Below, in pieces: positions 18,617-28,223 of a stretch of DNA of 64,000 bases. The notes under the pieces were generated by a model, which ran no database searches, was not told where the DNA came from, and saw nothing but the letters and a program-made list of their open reading frames with translations. The stretch is from DVEG01 sp964405435 (GTDB lineage Bacteria; Cyanobacteriota; Cyanobacteriia; Cyanobacteriales; Oscillatoriaceae), in contig CAYOOD010000009.1 of the NCBI GenBank assembly GCA_964405435.1, positions 1 to 64,000 of the forward strand, written 5' to 3'. Position 1 is the first letter of the stretch, and every line of letters starts with the position of its first letter. The translations under genes were made by a program, and so were the position numbers.

Positions 18617-19572
18617 AGCGGCTGAAGTTCCTTGGCAAGATCGATCCTAAACGATCCAGGCAGGTGAGCGAGAGCCTTCCGCTTACACTGGACTGTCACA
18701 TCTTATTAGGACAAAACCTTTCAGGTGCCTGGGTCTGACAGTCAAATAGAGCGCCATTTTTGTTAATTATTGGCAGGCTCTCCCCCATGTTACTCAAATT
18801 TTTCTTTCCCGCTTCGGTTTTAAAGGTGAAGCTTGTCGGGGTGGCAGCCTCAAATCGAAAATACTATAAAAATATATTATATTTCACTCTCCGATCGCCG
18901 GTGAAGGCGGCTTCTGACCCGCAATTCTTTTACCTTACCATATCGGGAGCATCTGAATGGTTGCCAGCCGACCGAACACTTCCGCGACCCCGACAGCACC
19001 CAGTCGGGAGAGGGGCGAATGGGATAGCGATCGCCCGAGAGTCCCTCTCCCCACCCGCAGCGGGCCTCTATCCTATCTCGACACCCGGGCTCTGGCATTT
19101 TCCCGCTTTCCCCGCCGCCTTCTGCGAGAGCCCGATCGGTGCGGTCGCGCAACTTTACTGTTATCTTGCAATATTTCAAATTGCATCAAGGGCTTTTTTC
19201 CGGTTATTTTTGTTACGCTAAACTTTAAAATATAAAATATAGCTGCGCTCAATTCCGGGCCCGAAAAATAGCGGCAGGCAAACATCAGGGAAAACGCTGG
19301 TGTGCATCTATTCGCAGCTATGGTAAACAATTTGTTAAGGAGTTCGTGTCGGGGCAGCCCCCCAACGAGTGAACGCTCGTGCAGGACTTGACAAATCGGC
19401 CCCTGATTGAACATTTTACAGGTATGCATCTACCGACCCAGCACCCAGCCTTCTCCAGCCAACTCCTCTGTGGGTAGCTCTATTGCAGCCAAGACTTCTG
19501 TATTAGGATCGTACATAGGAAGTGCATCAGCGTGTAGGAGTTGCAAGCAGGCAGCGCCGTTCTAGCTCGCTC

Positions 19573-19628
19573 GGAAGAGGTCGCCCGGAAGAGGTTGCCC
19601 AGGAGAGGTTGCCCAGAAGAGGTCGCAC
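19573..19628. repeat. 14-bp tandem repeat, 4 units
   Basis: Four head-to-tail units of the type GGAAGAGGTYGCCC, with one to three differences between units. The unit length is not a multiple of three, which argues against a coding role. Confidence 0.8.
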
Positions 19629-19797
19629 AGCCGCGTGCAGTTGTCGCTTTTCGAGCAGTCCTTTTCGACGGCAAACGGTAGAGAACTCGATACCCTTTCA
19701 TTCCGTTGACAGCCCGGGGCGGCAGTATGGCAGCAGCGATCGCCGAGCGAGCAAGCCAGTCAGGAGCGCGATCGGACTCGACGGCTTGTCGCAATGG

Positions 19798-19857
19798 ATG
19801 GCGCTGACAATGGCGCTGACAATGGCGCTGACAATGGCGCTGACAATGGCGCTGACA
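19798..19857. repeat. 12-bp tandem repeat, 5 identical units
   Basis: Five perfect copies of ATGGCGCTGACA lie about 180 bp upstream of the cyclase gene. Perfect identity suggests recent expansion by slippage and likely length variation between strains. Confidence 0.9.
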
Positions 19858-20033
19858 ATTCTCCTACAGTCTTTATCGATCGGTGGATTCTCCCGCCTTC
19901 CATTTTAAAGGGTGTCACAGCCCGGAAAGCGCGATTTTCAATTTTTGAATGTAGATTTTAAATGGGAGACAAATCCACCATCCTCCATCTACTATCCCAA
20001 AGCTCGACTGAAAAATAACCTTGGCCTGATGAG

Positions 20034-23000
20034 ATGATGTTGGATCTAACTGCCCTGCCAGCAGGAGACCGGTGCATGACCCCTCAAGAAAACACCAAGC
20101 CCAAAATTCTGGTCGTCGATGACGAACCGGACAACCTGGATCTGCTTTACCGCACTTTCCATCTGGACTATCAAGTGCGGCGGGCAGAAAATGGCCCAGA
20201 GGCTCTCGAGATTCTGGCCAAGGAGGGGGATATTGCCGTGATTATCTCCGACCAGCGGATGCCGGTAATGAGCGGCACTGAATTTCTCAGCTTGACTGCC
20301 ACTCAGTATCCCGATGTCATTCGGATTATCCTCACCGCTTATACGGATGTCGAAGATCTCGTCGATGCCATCAACTCCGGTAAAGTCTTTAAATACGTCA
20401 CCAAACCCTGGGACGCCGAACAGTTGCAAGCCGTCGTCCGGCAAGCGGTAGATACTCACAACGTCTTGAAAGCTCGCACGCGAGAACTCTGCCGCACCCT
20501 GCGTCAGGAGTCGCTGCTGAATGTGGTGACGAATACGATTCGATCGCGCACGAACTACCGGCAAATCCTGCAAACGATCGTGGAAACGGTCGGCCAAATG
20601 TTTGAGGTCAGTTGCTGCATCCTGCGTCCGGTTCAGGACGACCAGCTCGTAGACGAATGGTTCACCTATCAGAGAGACGCCAAAGAAAAAACCAACGCCC
20701 AAGAAAATTCTCAACCCATTCCGGCGGATATCCTGCAGCAGACGATCTGGGACGCGCGCGACGTGGAAGTCATCTCGGACGTGCTGGCGGACGAGCGATT
20801 TCAATCCACCCCAGAGGGGGCAGAGCGGCTGGCGGCGTATCAGGCGGCGAATATCCGCTCTAGTCTGGTGGTGCCCCTGTACTGCAGGTTGGATTTGATG
20901 GCGGTGCTGGCGCTGCACCAGTGCGGAACTCCGCGCGTTTGGCAGGACGACGAGGTGCAGATGGTGATTATGGTGGCCGATCAAGCGGCCCTGTCTCTGG
21001 CTCAGGCGTGGGCTTACGAGCAGGTGCGATCGCTCGCCAAACGAGAAGCCCTGATTAACACCATTACGGCGGCGATTCGCTCTAGCCTCAACCCGCAGGA
21101 TATTTTTGCCGCGATTACCAAACAGCTCGGACAAGCCCTGCACACCGACGGCTGCGCGCTGTCTCTGTGGACGGAAGAAGACGAGTACGTTCAGTGCGTG
21201 GGATTGTACGACGCGGGCTCGTCGGAAGTGGAGGTAGAGGCGATCGCAGAGGCGAACAGCCACGGCGCAGAAGGAGCAAAAAATCGCCAGTTGCCCAGAT
21301 CCCTCGTGCCCATACGCGGCAATCCCGTGCTGCTCCAGTTGCTGATGACGCAACAGCCCGTTGTAGTCCACGATTTGGAAAGAAAGCCAGAACTCAACGT
21401 TTTCGACTGGCCCCTGCGATCGCCGGCGCGGGCGCTGTTGGTGGTGCCCCTGCTCGTGGATGGCAAGATCATCGGCAGTATTTCCCTGCGCACGGCGAAC
21501 AATCCCCGCCAGTGGCCCGCTTCAGAAATCGAACTGGCTCAGGCGGTGGCGGCGCAGGCGGCGATCGCCGTTCAGCAAGCGCGGCTCTATCAAAAAACCC
21601 GCCAGCAAGCGGAACGACTCATGGAACTCGACCGCCTGAAAACCGAGTTTTTCCAAAACATCTCCCACGAGTTCCGCACGCCGCTCACCCTGATGATTGG
21701 CCCGATGGAATCGGCAGTCGAACAGCACAAGGATTTGCCCCACGATCAAGTAGCGATCGCCCTGCGCAATTCCCGCCGCTTGCTGCGACTGGTGAACCAG
21801 CTCCTAGACTTGCAGCGCCTCGACGCCGGCAAGATGCAGCCCACGTTCCGCCCCTGCAACTTGCAAGAGTTCGTCAGCCAAACCGTGGAAACTTTTCGCC
21901 CCTATTGCGAGAAAAAAGGCATCAGCCTGACGACGCAGCTTTTCGAGTGCCCTTCGATCTACCTGGATTTGGAACGGTTTGACAAGGTACTCTACAACCT
22001 CCTGTCCAATGCCATGAAATTCACCCCCAAGGGCGGCAACATTAGCGTCACCCTGCAAAGGGCGGGAGATCACGCGCTGTTGCAAGTCAGAGATACGGGG
22101 ATCGGCATCCGCGCCGATCAGATCCCCCACTTGTTTGAACGGTTCCGGCAGGCGGAAGGTTCGGCGAGTCGCTCTTATGAAGGCAGCGGGTTAGGACTGG
22201 CTCTGGTGAAAGAACTGGTGGCCCTGCACGGGGGCCAAATTTCCGTCGAGTCGGTTTACGGCAAAGGCGCGACTTTCGCCGTGTGGCTGCCAATGGGCAC
22301 CGCTCACCTGCCGCCGGAACAAATTATCGAGGTGCCGACGGGGGTGCTGCCTTCTCGCGCCTCGGTGGAATTGGCGGATGTGGAAATAGAGCTGGCAGCG
22401 GAAAGTGACGAGTATGGCGGCATCCAGCAGGTGGGCTTGGTGAATCCTGAAGGGAGCGAACCTCAAACAGACGGTCGATCGCGGGCGAATAGCATTTTGT
22501 TTGTCGATGACAATCCCGATTTGCGAACCTACGTCTGCGGCATTCTCAGGCAGCAAAACTATCAAGTGATTCTCGCGCGCAACGGGGCGGAAGGGTTCCA
22601 AATGGCTCAACAGTACCGCCCAGACGCGATCGTCACCGATTTGATGATGCCCCTGGTTTCGGGGCTGGACATGATCCGCATGATTCGGGAGGACGAGACG
22701 CTAAAAGGCACGCCGATCGTGCTGCTGACGGCGAAGGTGAATGAAGACACCCGCGTCGAAGGGGCGGAACAGGGGGCAGATGCCTATCTGGCGAAGCCGT
22801 TTAACGATCGCGAACTGCTGGCATCGGTGCGCAACCTGCTGGCGCTGAAGGCTCAAGAGCGGCGGGTGCAGGAGCTCAACAGTTATTTGACGGAATCGGT
22901 GCTGCGCCGATTTTTGCCGCCGGCAATGGTGGTGAAGGCGGCGGCGGGCGAGCTGGTGCTGGATTTGCGCCCGGAACCGCGCCTGATTACGATTTTGTTC

Positions 23001-23585
23001 AGCGATATTGTCGGGTTTACGAGTCTGGCGAATACCCTGCGAAGTCGCCGCGTGGCGGAGTTGCTCAATGAGTATCTCGGCGAAATGACGCGGGCGGTGT
23101 TTGAAAGCGGCGGCACGGTGGATAAGTTTGTCGGGGATGCGGTGATGGCGCTGTTTGGCGCGCCGGAAGAACTGACGCCCAACGAGCAAGTCAGGCGCGC
23201 GATCGCGGCGGCGAGGCACATGCAGCGAAGTCTCCACGGGCTCAACCAGCGCTGGCAGGAGCAGGGGATTGTCGGCACGAATGGCGTGGCTCCGATCCAG
23301 TTTCGCTGCGGCATTCATCAGGGCACGGCAGTGGTGGGCATGTTCGGCGGCGCAGAACGGGCGGATTACACCGCGATTGGGCCATCGGTGAACATTGCAG
23401 CGCGGCTGCAAGAAGCGTCAGATCCCGGTAGCATCTTGGTTTCCGCCGTCGTGGCGGATTATATGGAGGAGGACGAAATCATTAAATTCCGCCCCCTGAA
23501 ATTGAAGGGGATTGACGAAACGGTTCTCACCTTTGTGGTTCAGCCAGAAGGCGGCACCCCGTCCCCGATTCAGATGGCAGTTTAG
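20034..23585 (+). CDS. cyaC: CyaC-like adenylate cyclase (REC-GAF-GAF-HK-REC-class III cyclase)
   Basis: An 1183-residue hybrid enzyme. In order it has a receiver (about 22-140; ILVVDDEPDN, ISDQRMP), a GAF (about 165-330) and a second GAF (about 345-525). The histidine kinase follows, with His545 in NISHEFRTPL and ATPase boxes DTGIGI and GSGLGLALV. A second receiver (ILFVDDNPDL, TDLMMP) precedes a C-terminal class III nucleotide cyclase (about 980-1175). The cyclase has its metal-binding aspartates in ILFSDIVGFT and DKFVGDAVMALFG. This order and length match CyaC of Spirulina and Anabaena, where phosphotransfer from the kinase to the second receiver stimulates cAMP synthesis. Translation may start at ATG 20034 or at the in-frame ATG 20076 (MTPQENTKPK), which fits the receiver start better. 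Confidence 0.93.
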   Translation: MMLDLTALPAGDRCMTPQENTKPKILVVDDEPDNLDLLYRTFHLDYQVRRAENGPEALEILAKEGDIAVIISDQRMPVMSGTEFLSLTATQYPDVIRIILTAYTDVEDLVDAINSGKVFKYVTKPWDAEQLQAVVRQAVDTHNVLKARTRELCRTLRQESLLNVVTNTIRSRTNYRQILQTIVETVGQMFEVSCCILRPVQDDQLVDEWFTYQRDAKEKTNAQENSQPIPADILQQTIWDARDVEVISDVLADERFQSTPEGAERLAAYQAANIRSSLVVPLYCRLDLMAVLALHQCGTPRVWQDDEVQMVIMVADQAALSLAQAWAYEQVRSLAKREALINTITAAIRSSLNPQDIFAAITKQLGQALHTDGCALSLWTEEDEYVQCVGLYDAGSSEVEVEAIAEANSHGAEGAKNRQLPRSLVPIRGNPVLLQLLMTQQPVVVHDLERKPELNVFDWPLRSPARALLVVPLLVDGKIIGSISLRTANNPRQWPASEIELAQAVAAQAAIAVQQARLYQKTRQQAERLMELDRLKTEFFQNISHEFRTPLTLMIGPMESAVEQHKDLPHDQVAIALRNSRRLLRLVNQLLDLQRLDAGKMQPTFRPCNLQEFVSQTVETFRPYCEKKGISLTTQLFECPSIYLDLERFDKVLYNLLSNAMKFTPKGGNISVTLQRAGDHALLQVRDTGIGIRADQIPHLFERFRQAEGSASRSYEGSGLGLALVKELVALHGGQISVESVYGKGATFAVWLPMGTAHLPPEQIIEVPTGVLPSRASVELADVEIELAAESDEYGGIQQVGLVNPEGSEPQTDGRSRANSILFVDDNPDLRTYVCGILRQQNYQVILARNGAEGFQMAQQYRPDAIVTDLMMPLVSGLDMIRMIREDETLKGTPIVLLTAKVNEDTRVEGAEQGADAYLAKPFNDRELLASVRNLLALKAQERRVQELNSYLTESVLRRFLPPAMVVKAAAGELVLDLRPEPRLITILFSDIVGFTSLANTLRSRRVAELLNEYLGEMTRAVFESGGTVDKFVGDAVMALFGAPEELTPNEQVRRAIAAARHMQRSLHGLNQRWQEQGIVGTNGVAPIQFRCGIHQGTAVVGMFGGAERADYTAIGPSVNIAARLQEASDPGSILVSAVVADYMEEDEIIKFRPLKLKGIDETVLTFVVQPEGGTPSPIQMAV

Positions 23586-23729
23586 GGAGTCGGCAGGGCT
23601 CTTCCGGGGGCACCGCCCCTACACGAGCAATGGCGATAATTTTTTCCCGAACCCCTTGCAACTTCCCCAAACTCGTGCTAGCTTAAGTAAAGCGCAGTTG
23701 AACTGGCTGAACAAGCAAGTTGGCCCTGC

Positions 23730-23800
23730 GCGGGCATAGTTTAGTGGTAAAACCATAGCCTTCCAAGCTATTGATGCGAGTTCGATTCTCGCTGCCCGCT
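23730..23800 (+). tRNA. tRNA-Gly (anticodon TCC)
   Basis: The acceptor stem GCGGGCA pairs with TGCCCGC and the discriminator is T. The anticodon stem ATAGC/GCTAT encloses the loop CTTCCAA, with anticodon TCC at 23762-23764. The T-arm contains GTTCGATTC. Length is 71 without an encoded CCA. It reads GGA glycine codons. Confidence 0.96.
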
Positions 23801-23840
23801 TTGAGAAAAATCAGCCAATTTTTGGAATATCCAAAAAATA

Positions 23841-23939
23841 TATAGCGGTTTGCTTTCCCTTGTGAGGGACGTCAGAAACCCGGCTTCTTCAAGAAGCCGG
23901 GTTTCTTGCGCGGACTTCATCTGACTGACAACCGCTATA
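23841..23939. repeat. family A palindromic repeat, copy 1 (complete)
   Basis: Terminal inverted repeats TATAGCGGTT and AACCGCTATA flank a perfect hairpin core at 23874-23906 (16-bp arms AGAAACCCGGCTTCTT / AAGAAGCCGGGTTTCT around C). It lies between the tRNA and the 3' end of hsdR. Confidence 0.92.
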
Positions 23940-23941
23940 GA

Positions 23942-24071
23942 TGTAGGGGCGAAGCATTCGCGCCGATAGACTGTCGGTGGGTAGCAAAGGTTGATTCGCT
24001 TTCTTCGACAGCCATGCCCGCAGGCGCAACGCCAACACCCGAAGGGTAGGGCTATATGCTTCGCCCCTACA
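23942..24071. repeat. family B palindromic element, copy 1
   Basis: A 130-bp element with perfect 16-bp terminal inverted repeats (TGTAGGGGCGAAGCAT / ATGCTTCGCCCCTACA), immediately next to family A copy 1. It has no coding capacity. Confidence 0.85.
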
Positions 24072-24119
24072 GAGCCCCTGGTAAATTTACACAATCGGCA
24101 TACTTCCAGCGCTTCCCTC

Positions 24120-27095
24120 TCACGCGCCCTCAGATTCCCCATTAGGCTGAGCTTTTGCTCTGTCGAGGTATCGCTGAAACAGCCAAGTTAGCAAAGCTCC
24201 AGCAAATTCTAAATCGTCATTCACCTGCTTGTAAAACTTAAAATTTGCCTCTATCATTTCCTGCATTTTGTCATTAACGACATTATCAAACGTCAGCCGT
24301 GCATTTTCTGGCGAGTTGACTCGGATGCTGGCTTTGAGGGTGGCGCTATTATCTAGCTGGGTTTCTAATTGCTCGATAAATACTTTGTCGCTGTCGCTAA
24401 AGTCGGTGCCGAAGCGCTGATTGAGCTGCTGGATGATTTGCGAGAGGGGTTCTAATTCTTTCGGCTCAGGCGCGATCGCACTTTTTAGGGATTGCGCCTC
24501 CAATTCCCTCTCCCCCTCTTCTAACTTAATTTTGCCGCGAGAGGTTTGCTGGATGCGATAGGAGTCTAGGGCGATGTGCTGCTGGATGTCTGCCGGCAGT
24601 CGCTCTCTGGAAATTGGCAGTTTCCGCAATAAAAGGCGGGAAAATTCGTAAAATTTCTCTAAATCTGCGTCGGCAAATGTCACCACTTGCGAAAGAAAGG
24701 CATAGAGGCGCTGCCATTCTTTCAGCTTGCTGCGAAACTCAAACTGTTCCGTTTCGGCGGCTTGAGAGTAGCGGGAGATTGCGGGCGCTAAAACCGCGTG
24801 CAATTTATCCTGCGTCGCTTCGGGCGCGTAGTAAACTGCCGCAAAGCGATCGATATCGCTGCTGTCGTAAAAGCCGAAATCTCCTAACTGCGCTTGCAAG
24901 TCGTAGAGTAAATTGGGGTCAGTCCCTTCGCTCAAAATGGCGCGATCGTAGTAAACTTGAAAAGCTTTCTGGATGTCCTCGGCTTCGTTGGCAAAATCCA
25001 GAACGAATGTTTCCGTTTTGCCGGGATGCACGCGATTGATGCGGGAAAGCGTCTGCACGGCATTGACGCCGCCCAGCTTTTTATCGACATACATCGCCTG
25101 CAATAAGGGTTCGTCAAACCCTGTCTGAAACTTGTTGGCGACAATCAGAAAGCGGTACTCGTCTTGTTTGAAAGTATCAGCGGTGGATTTTTCGGGGATG
25201 CTGTAACCAGCGGCAGCAGTATTCATGCTGGTTTCGGTGAAGTCGCAGCCGCCGTCTTTCACCGTGCCCGTGAAGGCGACTAGAGATTTGTACGGGTAGC
25301 CCTTCTCTTTGAGATAGCGGTCGATCGCTAATTTGTAGCGCGCGGCGTGAAGGCGAGAGCGGGTGACGATCGTGGCTTTGGCTTTGCCGCCGATTTGGCT
25401 GGCGACGCGATCGCGAAAGTGTTCGACGATAATCGCGATTTTCTGCTCGATCGCGTGTTCGTGCAACTCCGCAAAAGATTTCAGCACGGCAGTGGCTTTA
25501 TTGCGGTCATAGTGCGGGTCAGTTTCGACCGTTTTTAGCAAGTTAAAATAGGTTTTATAGGTGGTATAATTATTCAAAACGTCGAGAATAAAATTTTCTT
25601 CGATCGCCTGCCGCATGGTGTAGAGGCTGAAAGCAGCGTAATTGCCATTGGGTTGCAGGGTGCCGAACAGCTCCAGAGTGGTTTGTTTCGGGGTGGCAGT
25701 AAAGGCAAAATAGCTGACATTAGGAAGGCGTCCGTGCTTTTTCGTTTCGGCGACGATTCTGTCTTCTAAATCTTCCTCTTCCCCTTCTTCCCGCGCGGCG
25801 GCTTCCAGGCTGGAGGCGCTGAGAACGGTTTTGAGATGTCTGACGCTTTCTCCGGTTTGGGAAGAGTGCGCCTCGTCGATAATGACGGCAAAGTGAGTCC
25901 CCGACAGTTGAGTCATTTGAGCGGCGATGACCGAGAATTTTTGCAGGGTGGTGACGATGATATTTTTGCCGTTTTCTAGGGCTTGCTTGAGCTGGCGGGA
26001 GGTTTCGCTGATGTTTTCCACGACACCGACGACTTGGTTGAACTGCTTCACGTCGCCCTGCAGTTGCTTGTCTATCTGGCGGCGATCGCTTATCACAATG
26101 ACGGAATCGAAAATCCGCTCGTTATTGGCGTCGTGCAAGCTGGCTAACTGATGCGCTAACCAGGCGATCGACTTACTTTTACCGCTGCCGGCGCTGTGCT
26201 GAATTAAATACCGCTGTCCCGTGCCTTTTTCGCGGGCGTCGGCTGCGAGGCGGCGGACGGCATCTAGCTGGTGGTAGCGGGGGAAAATCAGGCTTTTTTT
26301 GCTCTTTTTCTTATCTTTCTCCTCTGCTTCATTCACCAGTTGAATAAAATTTTGTATGAGGTCGAGTACGCTATCTCGCGCCCAAATTTCCTCCCACAGA
26401 TAGGCAGTCGGGAAGCCGAGGGCAGCCGGGGGATTTCCGGCACCGAAATTGCAGCCCTGGTTGAAGGGGAGGAATTTAGTTTTTTGTCCCTGTAGGTGGG
26501 TGGTGAAGTAAACGGAATCGGTATCGACGGCAAAGTGAGACAAGCAGCGCCCCAAAGCAAATAAAGGTTCGCGGGGATCGCGATCTGTGCGATACTGGCT
26601 GACGGCATTCTCAACAGTTTGTCCCTTGAAAGGGTTTTTCAGTTCGGCAGTGAAAATCGGCAGTCCGTTGAGGAAAATGCACAGGTCGAGGCTGTGAGTC
26701 GTTTTCGTGCTATATTCTAATTGGCGGACGACAGCGAACAAATTAGCGGCGTAGAGTTTCTGAGTGTCTGGATTCAGACCGGTAGCGGGACGGAAATAAG
26801 CCATTTTGAAAGTGCAGCCGTTGGCTTTGATGCCTTGGCGGAGAACTTCTAAGGTGCCGCGTTCTTTCACCTGCTGGCTGAGGCGCTGCAATAATTTCTG
26901 CTCGGCATCTGCGCCGTACTGCTGTTGATATTTCTGCCATTCATCCGGTTGGGTGGCGGTGATGAAGTCGAAGACTTCTTGAGGAATCAGGCAGAGAGAA
27001 CGGTCGTAATTTACGGGGGAGTTCTGGCGGTAGCCGCTATCCAGAAGGCTGCTTTCGATGCTTGCCTCGAAGTTTTTTTCGGAAGTATCTATCAT
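24120..27095 (-). CDS. hsdR: type I restriction endonuclease, R (motor/nuclease) subunit
   Basis: The translocase-nuclease subunit of a type I restriction system, 991 residues. The N-terminal nuclease domain shows the PD-(D/E)xK-like motif around FTAELKNPFKGQTVENAVSQYRTDRDP. The SF2 helicase core carries Walker A (HSAGSGKSKSIAWLA), Walker B (IIDEAHSSQ), FAFTATPK, and the later motifs TGFDEPLLQAMYVDKKLGGVNAVQTLSRINR. The C-terminal part is helical, as expected for the domain that docks on the methylase complex. The frame stays open upstream through a family A repeat to 27245, but ATG at 27095 (MIDTSEKNFEASIESSL) is the natural family start. It is the last gene of the hsdM-hsdS-hsdR series. Confidence 0.95.
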   Translation of the reverse strand: MIDTSEKNFEASIESSLLDSGYRQNSPVNYDRSLCLIPQEVFDFITATQPDEWQKYQQQYGADAEQKLLQRLSQQVKERGTLEVLRQGIKANGCTFKMAYFRPATGLNPDTQKLYAANLFAVVRQLEYSTKTTHSLDLCIFLNGLPIFTAELKNPFKGQTVENAVSQYRTDRDPREPLFALGRCLSHFAVDTDSVYFTTHLQGQKTKFLPFNQGCNFGAGNPPAALGFPTAYLWEEIWARDSVLDLIQNFIQLVNEAEEKDKKKSKKSLIFPRYHQLDAVRRLAADAREKGTGQRYLIQHSAGSGKSKSIAWLAHQLASLHDANNERIFDSVIVISDRRQIDKQLQGDVKQFNQVVGVVENISETSRQLKQALENGKNIIVTTLQKFSVIAAQMTQLSGTHFAVIIDEAHSSQTGESVRHLKTVLSASSLEAAAREEGEEEDLEDRIVAETKKHGRLPNVSYFAFTATPKQTTLELFGTLQPNGNYAAFSLYTMRQAIEENFILDVLNNYTTYKTYFNLLKTVETDPHYDRNKATAVLKSFAELHEHAIEQKIAIIVEHFRDRVASQIGGKAKATIVTRSRLHAARYKLAIDRYLKEKGYPYKSLVAFTGTVKDGGCDFTETSMNTAAAGYSIPEKSTADTFKQDEYRFLIVANKFQTGFDEPLLQAMYVDKKLGGVNAVQTLSRINRVHPGKTETFVLDFANEAEDIQKAFQVYYDRAILSEGTDPNLLYDLQAQLGDFGFYDSSDIDRFAAVYYAPEATQDKLHAVLAPAISRYSQAAETEQFEFRSKLKEWQRLYAFLSQVVTFADADLEKFYEFSRLLLRKLPISRERLPADIQQHIALDSYRIQQTSRGKIKLEEGERELEAQSLKSAIAPEPKELEPLSQIIQQLNQRFGTDFSDSDKVFIEQLETQLDNSATLKASIRVNSPENARLTFDNVVNDKMQEMIEANFKFYKQVNDDLEFAGALLTWLFQRYLDRAKAQPNGESEGA

Positions 27096-27114
27096 GGTTC
27101 TAAGGCGTGATGGA

Positions 27115-27198
27115 TATAGCAGTTTTCTTTTCAAGTGAGGTACGTCAGAAACCCGGCTTCTTGAAGAAGCCGGGTTTCTAGCCGTCACAGCCGTTCGC
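27115..27198. repeat. family A palindromic repeat, copy 2 (hsdS/hsdR boundary)
   Basis: It starts TATAGCAGTTTTC and has a perfect core hairpin at 27147-27179. The right terminal repeat is degenerate; its right flank (AGCCGTCACAGCCGTTCGC) is identical to that of copy 4. It sits between the hsdR start and the hsdS stop. Confidence 0.88.
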
Positions 27199-27216
27199 TT
27201 TTCAATTCGACTTTCT

Positions 27217-27960
27217 TTAGCTGGCATTGGCAACCTCTCGGACATCTATTTTGCCGGTGACGGCAGATGAAATCAGGGCGGTGCGGTATTCTTTGAGCAG
27301 TTCGATACTGGTGCGGGTTTTGGCGATGAGGGCGTCTAGTTTGGCTGTCTCGCGATCGAGGAAGGATGCGATCGCTTGTTGTTCAGATAAGAGACTTGGT
27401 AGAGCTAAAACCAGATTCCTTACTTGAGAAAAATTTAATCCTTCTCGCGATACTCCATTCTCAGAAGAGAATATTTGAGCTTGCACTGCATCAGAAGCTA
27501 TAGCATAATGTAGGAAAGACGAATCGACATATTTATTAATAGCTCGAATGAGGCAGACATGCTGATTTACATTAGCCGGAGGAAACTTTCTAGGAATAAG
27601 GCTACAGCGACCGAGAGAAGCTCCCGTAATGTTTAAAAGTACATCTTGAGGTAAAACTCGCGTAGATGCCATCTCTGCATCGATAGACTCGTCAATATAG
27701 ACGACATCATCTAGCTTTAACCCATTAAAATGTATATTTTGGCTTCTGAGAAAAACGATGCCCGATTCAGAGTAAATTTCTGCGCCCCCTTTGGGAGTTT
27801 TGCCACTACCTATTTGCGAAACAACCCATTTTAATCGCTTCGCCTCCCAATGTGCCGGAATCTCCCCCAACCACTCAACGCCAGAATCCTTGTAAGCGGG
27901 GTAACGCTTCCACTTCCGCACCTCAGATGTATCAATTGCCCCTGCACTCACCTGACTCAT
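27217..27960 (-). CDS. hsdS: type I restriction specificity subunit, half-length (single TRD)
   Basis: The DNA-recognition subunit, only 247 residues where full HsdS proteins have about 400-450 and two target-recognition domains. It opens with the typical YPAYKDSGVEWLGEIPAHWEAKRLK and contains one TRD (IGSGKTPKGG...GIVFLRSQNI...GDVLLNITGASLGR-like core, here QDVLLNITGASLG). It then has the conserved coiled-coil spacer (LLSEQQAIASFLDRETAKLDALI) and the closing LLKEYRTALISSAVTGKIDVRE. Both conserved ends are present, so it is not simply cut off. A homodimer of such halves can replace a two-TRD subunit and would recognise a palindromic bipartite site. It lies between hsdM and hsdR, separated from each by a family A repeat. 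Confidence 0.92.
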   Translation of the reverse strand: MSQVSAGAIDTSEVRKWKRYPAYKDSGVEWLGEIPAHWEAKRLKWVVSQIGSGKTPKGGAEIYSESGIVFLRSQNIHFNGLKLDDVVYIDESIDAEMASTRVLPQDVLLNITGASLGRCSLIPRKFPPANVNQHVCLIRAINKYVDSSFLHYAIASDAVQAQIFSSENGVSREGLNFSQVRNLVLALPSLLSEQQAIASFLDRETAKLDALIAKTRTSIELLKEYRTALISSAVTGKIDVREVANAS

Positions 27961-27989
27961 CCCTCACGCCTCTCAACTCTCTTCAATTA

Positions 27990-28086
27990 TATAGCAGTTT
28001 TCATGCAAGTGAGGTATATCAGAAACCCGGCTTCTTAAAGAAGCCGGGTTTCTAGCCTGGACTTCATCGGACTGAAAAACGCTATA
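27990..28086. repeat. family A palindromic repeat, copy 3 (hsdM/hsdS boundary)
   Basis: It starts TATAGCAGTTTTC, has a core hairpin at 28021-28053 with an A centre, and ends AAAACGCTATA. The internal arms match copies 1 and 8 (GTGAGG... and GGACTTCAT...GACTGA). Confidence 0.9.
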
Positions 28087-28116
28087 AACTTCTTTGATGA
28101 TTCTCAGGCAAGGGTG

Positions 28117-28179
28117 GAGGGGCGAGTTTATAGCGATTGTCTCAACGCCGCAGAAATTTTGCACGAACCCGCCCCTACA
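28117..28179. repeat. family B-like element, copy 2 (diverged)
   Basis: GAGGGGCGAGTTT at one end and AACCCGCCCCTACA at the other form an imperfect inverted repeat related to family B. It is more diverged than the other copies. Confidence 0.5.
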
Positions 28180-28223
28180 GGTATTATCCAGGACTTACGA
28201 AAATCTTTAGATCGACCCCTAAA

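Larger units (their letters stand above)
18617..20033. other. 1.4-kb gene-free region with tandem arrays
   Basis: Open frames on both strands here (for example 18760-19221 and 19522-19908) have odd composition, no recognisable motif and mutual overlap, so I call no gene. The region holds a 14-bp and a 12-bp tandem array (listed separately) and ends at the cyclase gene, whose promoter it must contain. It may be decayed coding or mobile DNA, but I cannot identify a source. Confidence 0.45.

Noticed and set aside
18760..19221. Open frame in the gene-free stretch, starting MLIIGRLSPML
   Set aside because: Mixed composition, no homology pattern, and competing frames on both strands.
19522..19908. 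Frame containing repeated MALT from the 12-bp array
   Set aside because: The 14-bp array upstream in the same frame would shift frame with each unit; it looks like chance translation of repeats.
20046..21371. 441-residue frame opposite the cyclase gene
   Set aside because: Antisense shadow of a well-supported multi-domain gene.
23801..24119. Insertion sequence next to the tRNA
   Set aside because: Only non-coding palindromic elements are present; there is no transposase and no tRNA-derived attachment-site duplication.
27096..27245. N-terminal extension of hsdR through the family A repeat
   Set aside because: The extension translates the repeat itself (RNPASSRSRVSD); the family start is at 27095.
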